Positions 36,285 through 44,789 of a stretch of 58,519 nt of DNA are shown piece after piece. Origin of the DNA: an uncultured Eubacteriales bacterium (GTDB taxonomy: Bacteria; Bacillota; Clostridia; Peptostreptococcales; Anaerovoracaceae). Made by a program: the position numbers and the translations under genes. The notes under the pieces are model-generated. The model had not been told where the DNA came from. It was given only the letters and a program-made list of their open reading frames with translations, and did no database searches. The stretch is from NCBI GenBank assembly GCA_910583765.1, contig CAJTYS010000026.1:1-58519 (forward strand), in the 5' to 3' direction. Position 1 is the stretch's first letter. Every line of letters starts with the position of its first letter.

Positions 36285-37355
36285 ATGAGCGGCTCAAAAG
36301 AAACTGCAGGCGGGCCTATCGAAGGAACGATTGGGATGAAACTACTGTTTTATAAGGATCGTTTCAAAGTTCAAGGGGGGGGGAAAACGCAAATGGGATT
36401 TTTAGAGAATTTTTTCTTGTGCGACGACAGCGGAGCGTTTATAATGAAGGGAGAATTATTAAGAGAAGAAAATAAAACTTACAGTTCAAATCGAAATGTC
36501 AAAGACAGCGTGTTTCGCCTGCTGTTCGATGATGAGGCCAATCTTTTGTCGCTGTTCAACGCATTGGAGGGTAAAGATTATAAAGACAAAGAGGTCATTG
36601 AGATCAATACGCTGAAAGGCGCGATTTTTAACAAAGTAAAGAACGACCTGTCCTTCTCGGTGGAGGAATTATACTTGAATTTGATCGAACACCAATCCAC
36701 GATTTCGGAAAATTCGCCGCTTCGATCATACCTTTACCTGGGGCAAGTGTATAGACAGATTCTGGACGTGAGCAAAGTGTATCAACGAAAGCTTTACAAG
36801 ATCCCCACTCCTCGTCTATACGTGCTGTACAACGGGGTAGAGGACTTTCCCTTGGAAAAGGTTCAACGGTTTTCAAACGCTTTTCTTGTGGAACAGGGGC
36901 AGCCAATGGTTCAGCAGATCGTGAAAACCATCAACATCAATTGGGAAAAGGGACATCCCATTTTGAAAGAATGCAAGGTGCTGGGAGAATATAGCTTGTT
37001 CATTGATAAGATCCGTCAGAAACTGAAAAAGGGAATGAATCGGGACCTGGCGGTGAAAGAGGCGGTTTTGGAATGCTTGGAGGAAGGGGTATTGAAAGAA
37101 TTTTTGACACGGCATGGAAAGGAGGTTTATGGGATGGATTTTTTTAACATCACTTACGAAGAACTTTTAAAGATCAGGGTGGATGAAGCCAGAGAAGACG
37201 GATTGGAGGAAGGGACGGAAAGAGGGATCGCTAGTCTTGTGCTTGACTACTGCGAAGAAGGATTTTCTAAAGAAAAGATTTTAGGAAAGTTAGAGAGGCG
37301 TTTTGATTTGAGCAGGGATCAGGCCAAGGCGTACTACGAGCAGTATGCGCAATAG
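36285..37355 (+). CDS. Rpn family recombination-promoting nuclease / putative transposase
   Basis: The up to 356-residue protein has the Rpn/YhgA-like core: NVKDSVFRLLFDDE, the acidic residue of the nuclease fold in NDLSFSV, LIEHQST (the E-x-Q pair), PTPRLYVLYNG, and a C-terminal acidic helix ending in EQYAQ. Three starts are possible: 36285, 36393 (just after a run of nine G) and 36444 (GGAG upstream), the last giving the usual N-terminus for the family. Rpn proteins are PD-(D/E)XK endonucleases linked to RecA-independent recombination. It stands alone with its own promoter. Confidence 0.85.
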   Translation: MSGSKETAGGPIEGTIGMKLLFYKDRFKVQGGGKTQMGFLENFFLCDDSGAFIMKGELLREENKTYSSNRNVKDSVFRLLFDDEANLLSLFNALEGKDYKDKEVIEINTLKGAIFNKVKNDLSFSVEELYLNLIEHQSTISENSPLRSYLYLGQVYRQILDVSKVYQRKLYKIPTPRLYVLYNGVEDFPLEKVQRFSNAFLVEQGQPMVQQIVKTININWEKGHPILKECKVLGEYSLFIDKIRQKLKKGMNRDLAVKEAVLECLEEGVLKEFLTRHGKEVYGMDFFNITYEELLKIRVDEAREDGLEEGTERGIASLVLDYCEEGFSKEKILGKLERRFDLSRDQAKAYYEQYAQ

Positions 37356-37438
37356 GATAGAAATGCTACAGGACGTATTGGAGTTATCAGGCAAAGCGTA
37401 TAAGGCTGCCTTGTGATTCGATATGGCGAATTGTGCGT

Positions 37439-38416
37439 TTAACAGCACTTGTATTTTTCCAATAATGCTTTGATCCGCAGATTCAGATTTTCAGGCAGCT
37501 GGCTATGGTTCCCTGCCGAAAATTTGATCCACAGGTGCAGATTTTGATAGTTTGCCTTTTTCCTGTTTTCAGGCTGTCTTTTTGCTGCCCGTATCTTGAG
37601 CCGGAGGAGTTTCTGCTCGAAAAGCGGGACCACGATGTAGTAAAGCCGGTCGTCTAAGAACGAGAGGTAGCCTACTTCTTGGCCAGTCTGATTTTTCAGA
37701 TACAGCTTGTGCTGCCGGATGCTGCAAGGATAAAGGGCTTCGCCAGGTTTTAAGGAGATCGTTTTACTTGATGCTTCCAGCATGGAAGGAATGTAAAAAA
37801 CGCGGTTTCCCTCTGGATCGGCCTTTTCTTCTTTTGCGATTTCCTCTAGCAACGCGGTTTGAGATATGAACTGCTGCGCTAATAGGTAGGTGAGTTCTGC
37901 CTGAAATCGAGGGCGGTTCGCAGGTGATTCTTTGCGGCGCAGCCAGGTATCGGCTTCGTCTAGGAGCTGTTTGCTGCATTGATACAAACTGAGAAGAAAA
38001 AGTGAAAATTCTTCTTCTGTTGTCCACATATATTTCCCCCTGGCAATGGCAAAATTTCCTAAAGGCACACCATCATGATCTTCCACGCAGTGCAGGATTT
38101 CTCGTTCTCTATAGGCGTTCTCATTGACAGGCGCGTTCCAAACCGCATGCGGATTTTCCTGTGCGCGGCGGCTTTGATCATAGCAGTGCTGCCGATTATT
38201 ATGGCATGTGTCCTTTTCCGTGCTGCCAGAGGCTTGTTTTTTTAGGATAGCATACGCAGTATTGATTTCCTGTGCGTTAAATGCATATGTTTCTTGGGAA
38301 TGAAGGCTCACATCTGGATGTACCTGCAGCATGAGCTTCCGGTAACGCTTTTTGATTTCATGTATGCGCGATCCCATTGGAAGCCCCAGGACCTGATAAG
38401 CTTCTTTTACGTTCAT
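37439..38416 (-). CDS. J-domain protein
   Basis: The 325-residue protein starts with a J domain (residues 2-62: AYQVLGLPMGSRIHEIKKRYRKLMLQVHPDVS, cited in pieces; the HPD tripeptide is intact). It lacks the Gly/Phe and zinc regions of DnaJ, so it is a DjlA-like or type III co-chaperone that stimulates an Hsp70. The rest is an unrecognised alpha/beta region with a basic end. It starts 3 bp after the DMT transporter gene stops, so the two are co-transcribed. Confidence 0.85.
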   Translation of the reverse strand: MNVKEAYQVLGLPMGSRIHEIKKRYRKLMLQVHPDVSLHSQETYAFNAQEINTAYAILKKQASGSTEKDTCHNNRQHCYDQSRRAQENPHAVWNAPVNENAYREREILHCVEDHDGVPLGNFAIARGKYMWTTEEEFSLFLLSLYQCSKQLLDEADTWLRRKESPANRPRFQAELTYLLAQQFISQTALLEEIAKEEKADPEGNRVFYIPSMLEASSKTISLKPGEALYPCSIRQHKLYLKNQTGQEVGYLSFLDDRLYYIVVPLFEQKLLRLKIRAAKRQPENRKKANYQNLHLWIKFSAGNHSQLPENLNLRIKALLEKYKCC

Positions 38417-38419
38417 GAC

Positions 38420-39310
38420 CTAAATCGCCTTTTCCTTTGTTTTCCCTTGTTTCGATTCGTCCGGCTCCGCTTTGCTATCGGCCACGCACCACCAGCTGAC
38501 TGCTCCAATGATGATGATGGCCCCGATCAAAGCGTAAAGCCCCGGCATTTCCCCAGCAAAGAGGAACACCCACACTGGATTGAACAAAGGCTCCAGCATG
38601 CCGATGAGGGAGCAGGCCAGAGGCGGGCAGTTTTTGGAAGCAATGGCATAGAGGACATAGGGAATGCCTAGCTGAAAGATCCCCAAAATAACGATCCACA
38701 AAAATTCCATGGGCATGGCAGAGCTGGTCTGCAGGATGCCAATGGGCAGGCCGACAATAGCGGTCAACGTATGGGCGATGAGGATGCCGGTCATGCGCAC
38801 GGAATCGTCTTCTCCCCCGCAGCCCACGGCCACGAACATAATGGCCAGAAACACGCCGGCCAGAATGCCGAAAATGTTTCCCAGAATATTGCCAGGGGAC
38901 AGCTGGTCAAAGAAAAACAGCACGATCCCGATCAGTGTCACCGCCACCACTGCAGTATCCCGAGCATGGATTTTCTTTTTTAAAAATAGAGCGGAAATCA
39001 GCAGCACGAAAATAGGAGCCATGTATTGGAGCACAACAGCGTTGGCCGCAGTGGTCAGTTTGTTGGCCATGACAAAAAAGATACAGGACGTAGAAAGCCC
39101 AATGCCTGCTAATATAGAGAAGCGGCTGATCCGCACAGGGATCTTCTGAACGAACATAAAAATAGCCAGAACCAATCCAGAAATCAGACTGCGGCCACCG
39201 GCAATCAGCAGCGGACTCCAGCTGATCAGCTTGATAAAAATGCCGCCAATGCTCCAGAGCAAGGCGCAGATCACCATGAGCAGCATGGCGTTTTTTTTAC
39301 TCGTATCCAT
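38420..39310 (-). CDS. DMT-superfamily (EamA) transporter
   Basis: The 296-residue protein has about ten membrane segments in two EamA repeats; the second repeat ends with EPLFNPVWVFLFAGE, a typical block. The start at 39310 (MDTSKKNAM) follows GGAGGGGATG. A structured leader with a terminator lies upstream (39353-39450), so its expression may be attenuated. Substrate could be an amino acid or other small metabolite. Confidence 0.9.
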   Translation of the reverse strand: MDTSKKNAMLLMVICALLWSIGGIFIKLISWSPLLIAGGRSLISGLVLAIFMFVQKIPVRISRFSILAGIGLSTSCIFFVMANKLTTAANAVVLQYMAPIFVLLISALFLKKKIHARDTAVVAVTLIGIVLFFFDQLSPGNILGNIFGILAGVFLAIMFVAVGCGGEDDSVRMTGILIAHTLTAIVGLPIGILQTSSAMPMEFLWIVILGIFQLGIPYVLYAIASKNCPPLACSLIGMLEPLFNPVWVFLFAGEMPGLYALIGAIIIIGAVSWWCVADSKAEPDESKQGKTKEKAI

Positions 39311-39352
39311 GTTCCATCCCCTCCATATAGCCAAAGATGTTTATAAAGTCAA

Positions 39353-39450
39353 AAAATTTTGTGGGGTCGAGGCTCCACAGTCATGGAGTAGGCAGGGCCG
39401 CCCATTTTCCATGAGGTTAAGAATGTCAGCTCTATGAGGCCGCCGACTCC
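39353..39450 (-). promoter_or_regulatory. Candidate structured leader (riboswitch-like) of the DMT transporter gene
   Basis: On the minus strand a promoter-like TGGCAA-17-TAAAAT (39477 to 39450 region) puts the RNA start near 39447. The RNA would begin with GGAGT (39446-39450), which can pair with ACTCC (39385-39389) to close a multi-branched element containing small hairpins. The same CTCCA can instead pair with TGGAG (39373-39377), and that strand overlaps a terminator-like stem GTGGAG...CCCCAC (39361-39378) followed by TTTTTT. Mutually exclusive pairing of this kind is the layout of a transcription-attenuating riboswitch. The aptamer class was not recognised. Confidence 0.45.
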
Positions 39451-39544
39451 TGCATTTTATCATATGCCAGAGGGATTTGCCAGGAGAAAATAAAGCGGTT
39501 CATGGAAACCAATTTTTTTAGGCTTCATATGGAACAGTTGCCCC

Positions 39545-39573
39545 TCGACTAACCCTCGGCAATAGCGTATAAT
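39545..39573 (+). promoter_or_regulatory. Promoter of the DUF1847 gene
   Basis: TCGACT (39545-39550), 17-bp spacer, TATAAT (39568-39573). The -35 is weak, the -10 perfect. Confidence 0.55.
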
Positions 39574-39647
39574 AAAGTTAGAGTTGCCCGAAAAGCATTC
39601 GTACCGCAAAAGCGGCGCTTTACAAAGAAAAAGCGAAAGAACTGAAA

Positions 39648-39692
39648 CAAGGAGGAAAAGCCGAAATTTCCGAGATTTCGGCAAACACAATG
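39648..39692 (+). promoter_or_regulatory. Shine-Dalgarno separated from start codon by a hairpin
   Basis: AAGGAGGAAAA (39649-39659) is followed by GCCGAAAT (39660-39667) and ATTTCGGC (39675-39682), which form a perfect 8-bp stem with a 7-base loop, then AAACACA and the ATG at 39690. Linear spacing is too long (about 34 nt), but folding leaves about 11 nt. No in-frame ATG, GTG or TTG exists between them. Confidence 0.6.
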
Positions 39693-40319
39693 ATGGACGA
39701 CAAAACATTATCCTGCGTGGATTGCGCTGTGCGGAGCTGCGATTCGCAGAAAGGCATGTATCCGGACTTTTGCCTGACAGCTAAATTGACAGAAGAAGAA
39801 ATTCAGCAGATCAAGAACATTTACAAGGAACCGGAAAATCATGACGCCATGTGCGCTGCCGCAGAGGTAGAGGTGGAAGGCTATTTGAAAGAATGCAGAG
39901 TGGAAGAGATCATGAGCTTTGCCCGCAAAATGGGAATGAAAAAGCTGGGGATCGCCACTTGCGTAGGTTTGCTGCGGGAGTCCAGGACCCTGGCTAAAAT
40001 TTTGAGAAACCACGGCTTTGAGGTTTATGGGGCAGCGTGCAAAGTAGGCGCGATTCCCAAAACCGAAGTGGGAATCGACAAAAAATGCGAAGCAGTGGGT
40101 GTCAACATGTGCAATCCCATCATGCAGGCAAAGCTGCTGAACGAAGCTGGGACAGAGCTGAATCTGGTGGTAGGGCTGTGCGTGGGACACGACAGCTTGT
40201 TTTATAAATACTCAGAAGCGCTGGCCACCACAGTAGTCACAAAGGATCGAGTCTTGGGACACAATCCAGTGGCTGCCCTTTACACTGCGGAAAGCTATTA
40301 TAAAAAGCTGCTGAAATAA
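39690..40319 (+). CDS. DUF1847 domain protein, cysteine-rich
   Basis: The 209-residue protein opens with CVDCAVRSCDSQK, a cysteine cluster likely to bind zinc or an Fe-S cluster, then KKLGIATCVGLLRESR and CNPIMQAKLLN with LVVGLCVGHDSLF, all typical of DUF1847. Function unknown; the family is common in anaerobes. ATG at 39690 or 39693. Its own promoter and terminator make it a single-gene unit. Confidence 0.9.
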   Translation: MMDDKTLSCVDCAVRSCDSQKGMYPDFCLTAKLTEEEIQQIKNIYKEPENHDAMCAAAEVEVEGYLKECRVEEIMSFARKMGMKKLGIATCVGLLRESRTLAKILRNHGFEVYGAACKVGAIPKTEVGIDKKCEAVGVNMCNPIMQAKLLNEAGTELNLVVGLCVGHDSLFYKYSEALATTVVTKDRVLGHNPVAALYTAESYYKKLLK

Positions 40320-40355
40320 AGGCGCAGATGCTCAAAAATCTCAACGACAAAAATC

Positions 40356-40382
40356 GCGCGGCCCCATGCCGTGCTTTTTTTC
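40356..40382 (+). terminator. Terminator after the DUF1847 gene
   Basis: GCGCGG (40356-40361) pairs with CCGTGC (40369-40374, one G-T) and is followed by a run of T (40375-40381). Confidence 0.7.
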
Positions 40383-40401
40383 TAAAAAATTTCAACTTTT
40401 A

Positions 40402-40431
40402 TGCAACAAAAGGGCGCTTTTTTGTATCTAA
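40402..40431 (+). promoter_or_regulatory. Candidate ECF-type promoter of the sigma factor gene
   Basis: TGCAAC (40402-40407), 16-bp spacer and GTATCTAA (40424-40431) resemble the AAC-type -35 and short -10 of extracytoplasmic-function sigma promoters rather than a sigma-70 promoter. It would allow the ECF factor to drive its own operon (inference). Confidence 0.45.
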
Positions 40432-40461
40432 TGAATGAGGGGGAGATAAAGGAGGAACATC

Positions 40462-40989
40462 ATGGACATATGCTCGAAAGATTTGAAGCTTCTCGTCCGA
40501 CAGGCAAAGAAAGGAAGCGCCAGCGCTTTCTCCGCGCTGTATGAGGAGATCCACATGGACCTGTATCGCTTTGCGCTTTACATCATGAAACAGCCCCAAG
40601 ACGCGGAGGACGCGGTCAGTGACGCAGTGGTCATTGCCTTTGAGAAGATGAAATCCCTGAAAAAGCCGGAAGCTTTCAAGAATTGGATGTTTCAGATTTT
40701 AGTCAATTGCTGCCGGAAAAAGCTGAAAATCCAGGAGCAGATCGAAGAAATCCAGGAGACGGCGAAAGAAGGCATGGAGGCGGATCCAGAGATTTCCGTG
40801 AGCCTGCGGGAAGCTTTGGCCCAATTGACAGATGAAGAACGAATGATCATCGCCCTGGCAGTGCTGGGTGGGTACAAGAGCAGCGAAATCGGGGCGCAGC
40901 TAGGGATTCCAGCGGCCACTGTAAGGTCAAAGCAGCACAGGGGGCTGCAAAAAATGAAGGCATTTTTGGGAGAGGAGGATGAGGCATGA
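40462..40989 (+). CDS. RNA polymerase ECF sigma factor
   Basis: The 175-residue sigma-70-family protein has region 2 (ALYEEIHMDLYRFALYIM and QDAEDAVSDA) and region 4 with a helix-turn-helix (YKSSEIGAQLGIPAATVRSK). AAAGGAGGAAC precedes the ATG. The downstream gene overlaps by 4 bp and encodes a membrane protein with a short cytosolic N-terminus, the usual place for an anti-sigma factor. Confidence 0.93.
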   Translation: MDICSKDLKLLVRQAKKGSASAFSALYEEIHMDLYRFALYIMKQPQDAEDAVSDAVVIAFEKMKSLKKPEAFKNWMFQILVNCCRKKLKIQEQIEEIQETAKEGMEADPEISVSLREALAQLTDEERMIIALAVLGGYKSSEIGAQLGIPAATVRSKQHRGLQKMKAFLGEEDEA

Positions 40990-42806
40990 AAGATCAGGAA
41001 TTAATGGAAAGGCTGAAAAACGAAGCTGTGGATATTCCAGAAAGCCTATCGCCAAAAGCCATTGAAGCGCTTTTAGAAAAAAAGGCTCGCGTCAGGGGGA
41101 CGATGTGGAAAAAGGCGGCAGCGGCAGCGGCACTGTTTTTTGTTATTTGCGGTAGCATTTTTGGCGTGGTCCGCATGGAGCAAAGCGGGCACGGGGATCG
41201 TGCGGGCACAGAGGCGCAAAAGGCCCAGGAGTATGACGCTGTTTACCAGATGCTGCGGACCTTTGAGGCCACTGGAGAAAGAGAGATCAGCCAAGTGGTG
41301 ATGGAAGACGCTCCAATGGCGACGCAAAAGGCCGCCGGCACCCAGTCAGAGGACCAGAGAGCAGACGCTTCCCTGCTGGATGCCGGGGAAAACACTGGTC
41401 ATTCGGAAACCAACATCCAGACGCAAGGGGTGGACGAGGGAGATATGGTCAAGACCGATGGTCAATACCTCTACGTGCTGGACACAAGCTACAACACGGT
41501 TTCCATCGTTAGGGCAGAGCGGGAGAAACTGGAGAAAAAGGCGGTCATCGAGCTGGACGAGGATCTTTTGACTAGAGAGTTTTACGTGTCAGGTGACAAG
41601 CTGACTGTGTTGGGGGAAGAGTTAGAGAAGAACAATTTCCAGACAAAAGTATGCACCTATGATATCCAGGATCGGGAGCATCCAGGAAAGCCGCAGATCA
41701 TCACCCAAAGCGGCAGCTGGAAATCCAGCCGGACGCAGGACGGATATTTGTATGTGTTCAGCGGCTACAGCCCGCAGCTTCCAGTGATGAAAGCAAAACC
41801 AGAGGAGTATGTGCCTGTGGTGTGCGGCCAGCCTTTGGAAATGCGGAGCATCCTTCTTCCACAAAAAGCCCAGTCTCCGGAATATCTGGTGATGACAGCC
41901 ATTGATCTGGAAAAGCCGGACAAGACCTGCGACCAGAAGGCCATGTTTTCCGCAGGAGAAATCTTTTATGTGAGCAGCGGGCACATTTATGCGGCCTCTG
42001 GAAATTATGGAAAAAGCACAGAGATCCAAAAATTTTCCTACCAAAAGGGCAAGATCCAGCATCAAGCAGCAGGAAAGGTAAGAGGCTATCTGGAAAGTTC
42101 ATTTTCCATGGATGAACACAAAGGAAACCTGCGTCTAGTGACCACCTTGGATACAGATGGCGGAGGGACTTACAACAATGTGTATGTGTTAGATGAAAAT
42201 ATGGAAGAAACTGGCAGCGTTTTAAAGCTGGCAAAGGACGAGAGAATCTATTCTGCCAGGTTCATGGGGGACATTGGCTATTTTGTGACTTTTAGGGAGA
42301 CGGATCCGCTGTTTTCCGTGGATCTTTCCGATCCTTCGGACCCCAAGATCATCGGTCAGTTAAAGATCCCAGGATTTTCCGACTACCTGCACTTTTATGG
42401 GAAAAACAAATTGCTGGGCATTGGCATGAGCACGGATAAAGATGGGAACGCGGAACATGTCAAGCTTTCTATGTTCGATATCAGCGACCCAAAAGATGTG
42501 AAGGAAACGGACGTGTATGTGCTGAAAGGCTGCTATACTGCGGAGGCTCTCTACGATCACCATGCGGTGATGATCGATCAGGCCAAAAATTTGATCGGCT
42601 TCGCGGCTGAGTCTGATGAAGAGGCAGGGTATCATCTCTTCCAATATGACAAAGGCTTTAAAGAGGTGGCCCAAATGTCTATGGGACAGTCAGGCTACAG
42701 CGCCCGAGGCGTGTACATTGGCGCATATTTTTACCTGGTAGAAACCGATAGGATCAGGGCATATGGAATGGGCGATTTCAAGAAACTTAGCGAAGTGAAA
42801 ATCTAG
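40986..42806 (+). CDS. Membrane-anchored beta-propeller protein, probable anti-sigma partner
   Basis: The 606-residue protein has a cytosolic N-terminus (1-38), one membrane segment (about 42-62) and a large extracellular part of the secreted C-terminal beta-propeller type (COG4880-like), with QTQGVDEGDMVKTDG as the characteristic start of the propeller and repeated strands to the end. It has no zinc-binding HxxxCxxC motif. Coupled to the ECF factor gene by ATGA overlap; it could sense an envelope signal and hold the sigma factor. Confidence 0.85.
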   Translation: MKDQELMERLKNEAVDIPESLSPKAIEALLEKKARVRGTMWKKAAAAAALFFVICGSIFGVVRMEQSGHGDRAGTEAQKAQEYDAVYQMLRTFEATGEREISQVVMEDAPMATQKAAGTQSEDQRADASLLDAGENTGHSETNIQTQGVDEGDMVKTDGQYLYVLDTSYNTVSIVRAEREKLEKKAVIELDEDLLTREFYVSGDKLTVLGEELEKNNFQTKVCTYDIQDREHPGKPQIITQSGSWKSSRTQDGYLYVFSGYSPQLPVMKAKPEEYVPVVCGQPLEMRSILLPQKAQSPEYLVMTAIDLEKPDKTCDQKAMFSAGEIFYVSSGHIYAASGNYGKSTEIQKFSYQKGKIQHQAAGKVRGYLESSFSMDEHKGNLRLVTTLDTDGGGTYNNVYVLDENMEETGSVLKLAKDERIYSARFMGDIGYFVTFRETDPLFSVDLSDPSDPKIIGQLKIPGFSDYLHFYGKNKLLGIGMSTDKDGNAEHVKLSMFDISDPKDVKETDVYVLKGCYTAEALYDHHAVMIDQAKNLIGFAAESDEEAGYHLFQYDKGFKEVAQMSMGQSGYSARGVYIGAYFYLVETDRIRAYGMGDFKKLSEVKI

Positions 42807-42848
42807 AACTTGATGAAACCTGTGCCCTGTTTATGAAGCATGAAGGAA

Positions 42849-42885
42849 AACCACCGGCCATGTGATTGAAAGCCGGTGGTTTTTT
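42849..42885. terminator. Terminator between convergent units
   Basis: AACCACCGGC (42849-42858) pairs perfectly with GCCGGTGGTT (42872-42881), with T-run to 42885 and A-run on the other side, so it can serve the sigma operon and the minus-strand ABC operon. Confidence 0.88.
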
Positions 42886-42932
42886 GTTTCGCCGTGGCGC
42901 AGGAATTTCCAATTCCGTCATTCCCGCTTTTT

Positions 42933-44789
42933 CTACTCTTCCGCGAACTGGCTGTTGTACAGATTCGCATAAAATCCATTCTGATCCAGCAGGTCTTCGT
43001 GAGTACCGTGCTCAATGATATCCCCGTGATTCATGACCAGAATATGATCCGCGTCACGGATAGTTGACAACCGATGGGCAATGATAAAGCTGGTTCGATC
43101 CTTCATCAGATTGGCCATGGCCTGCTGGATTTGAGTCTCGGTCCGAGTGTCCACAGAGCTGGTGGCTTCATCCAGAATCAAGATCGGCGTATCCGCCAGC
43201 ATAGCCCTGGCAATGGTCAGCAGCTGCTTTTGCCCCTGGGAAATATTGCTGGCCTCCTCATTGATCTCCATGTCATAGCCCTTTGGCTGGGTCATGATGA
43301 AATGGTGGATGTGAGCTGCTTTGGCAGCTTCCGCCACTTCAGCGTCCGTAGCAGTCATATTGCCGTAACGGATGTTCTCTCGGACCGTGCCGTTGAAGAG
43401 CCAGGTGTCCTGCAGCACCATGCCGAACATGCTGCGCAGGTCTTCTCTGGAATAATCTTTGATATCATTGCCATCTACTGTGATCCGCCCCTGATTCAGC
43501 TCGTAAAAGCGGAGCAGCAGCTTGACGATGGTGGTCTTTCCCGCACCTGTAGGTCCTACGATCGCGATGCGCTGGCCTGGCTGGACTTGGAAATTAAAGT
43601 CCTTGATGATCAGCTCGTCTCCATAGCCGAATCCCACATGTTCAAAGCCCACCTGCCCCTGAAGGGTTTCTCGATTCCAGGTAAGGGTCGGATGAGAAGG
43701 GTCAGACGCAGTCGCGTCGTCCTCTTCCTGTTCCTCAATGAACGCAAAGACCCTTTCTGCGGCAGCGGCAGTGGACTGCAGCAAATTAGCCACATTAGCG
43801 ACTTGGGCCACAGGCTGGTTGAAGCTGCGCACATATTGGATAAAAGCCTGGATGTTTCCAATGGTAATGGTCCCCTTCAGCGCCAGGTGTCCACCCAGAA
43901 TGCACACTGCCACATAAGCCAGATTCCCCACGAAATTGGTGAGAGGCATCATCAGGCCTGACAAGAATTGAGATTTCCAGGCGGACTCGTACAGCTTGTC
44001 ATTGTAATGGTCAAAGGTTTCTATGGATGTTTGCTCCTGATTAAAAGCCTTGACAATAGTATGACCCGTGTACATTTCCTCCACATGACTGTTGACCTCG
44101 CCCAGGTATTTCTGTTGGTTTTTAAAATGAACCTGGGTCTTGCCAATGATCAGGCGTATGATCACCATGGAAAGCGGCAGTACGATGAGAGCCGTGACTG
44201 TCATCAGCAGATTGATGCGGATCATCATCACTAAGATGCCTACGATCATGGTGATGCTGGTGATGATTTGAGTCAAGCTCTGGGAGAGCGTCTGGTTCAC
44301 GGTTTCAATGTCATTGACCACTCGGCTCTGGATCTCGCCGTGAGTCTTGCTGTCAAAATATTTCAGCGGCAGTTGGTCCATCTTTTCTGACATGGCTTTG
44401 CGCAGATCGTACACCACTTTTTGGGAAACGCCTGCCATAATGTAACCCTGTACCGCAGAAAACACGAAACTGAGCCCATAAAGCACAATGAGGAAGATCA
44501 CGATTTCCAACAAAGCGCTGAAATCGATGCCCACAGGGGACATCAGGCCTTTGACCACTTCGTCTGTGGCGTCTCCTAAAATAGAAGGAGACACAATGGC
44601 AAAGACAGTGCTGGCGACTGCGAATAAGACAACGATCACCATAGCGATGCCGTGAGGCTTCAAATAGGACAGCAGGGTCTTCATGGTCCCTGAAAAATCC
44701 TTGGCCTTTTCCCCGGGCATCATCCCGTGGGGGCCGCCGCCGTGACCACCGTGGCCGCCTCGTCTCTTTGGTTTCATTTCTCTAGCCAT
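42933..44789 (-). CDS. ABC exporter, half-transporter 2
   Basis: The 618-residue protein has a Gly/His-rich N-terminus (RRGGHGGHGGGPHG), six membrane segments and a nucleotide-binding domain with Walker A GPTGAGKT, signature NISQGQKQ and Walker B ILILDEATSS. The start at 44789 overlaps the stop of the upstream ABC gene by 8 bp (ATGGCTAG) and follows AAAGGGGGTC. The signature has NISQGQ rather than LSGGQ. It pairs with the upstream half as a heterodimeric multidrug-type exporter under MarR control. Confidence 0.93.
   Translation of the reverse strand: MAREMKPKRRGGHGGHGGGPHGMMPGEKAKDFSGTMKTLLSYLKPHGIAMVIVVLFAVASTVFAIVSPSILGDATDEVVKGLMSPVGIDFSALLEIVIFLIVLYGLSFVFSAVQGYIMAGVSQKVVYDLRKAMSEKMDQLPLKYFDSKTHGEIQSRVVNDIETVNQTLSQSLTQIITSITMIVGILVMMIRINLLMTVTALIVLPLSMVIIRLIIGKTQVHFKNQQKYLGEVNSHVEEMYTGHTIVKAFNQEQTSIETFDHYNDKLYESAWKSQFLSGLMMPLTNFVGNLAYVAVCILGGHLALKGTITIGNIQAFIQYVRSFNQPVAQVANVANLLQSTAAAAERVFAFIEEQEEDDATASDPSHPTLTWNRETLQGQVGFEHVGFGYGDELIIKDFNFQVQPGQRIAIVGPTGAGKTTIVKLLLRFYELNQGRITVDGNDIKDYSREDLRSMFGMVLQDTWLFNGTVRENIRYGNMTATDAEVAEAAKAAHIHHFIMTQPKGYDMEINEEASNISQGQKQLLTIARAMLADTPILILDEATSSVDTRTETQIQQAMANLMKDRTSFIIAHRLSTIRDADHILVMNHGDIIEHGTHEDLLDQNGFYANLYNSQFAEE

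Noticed and set aside
39584..39784. Open frame overlapping the DUF1847 start
   Set aside because: Arg/Lys-rich without any known domain, out of frame with the conserved protein; the region is better explained as leader.
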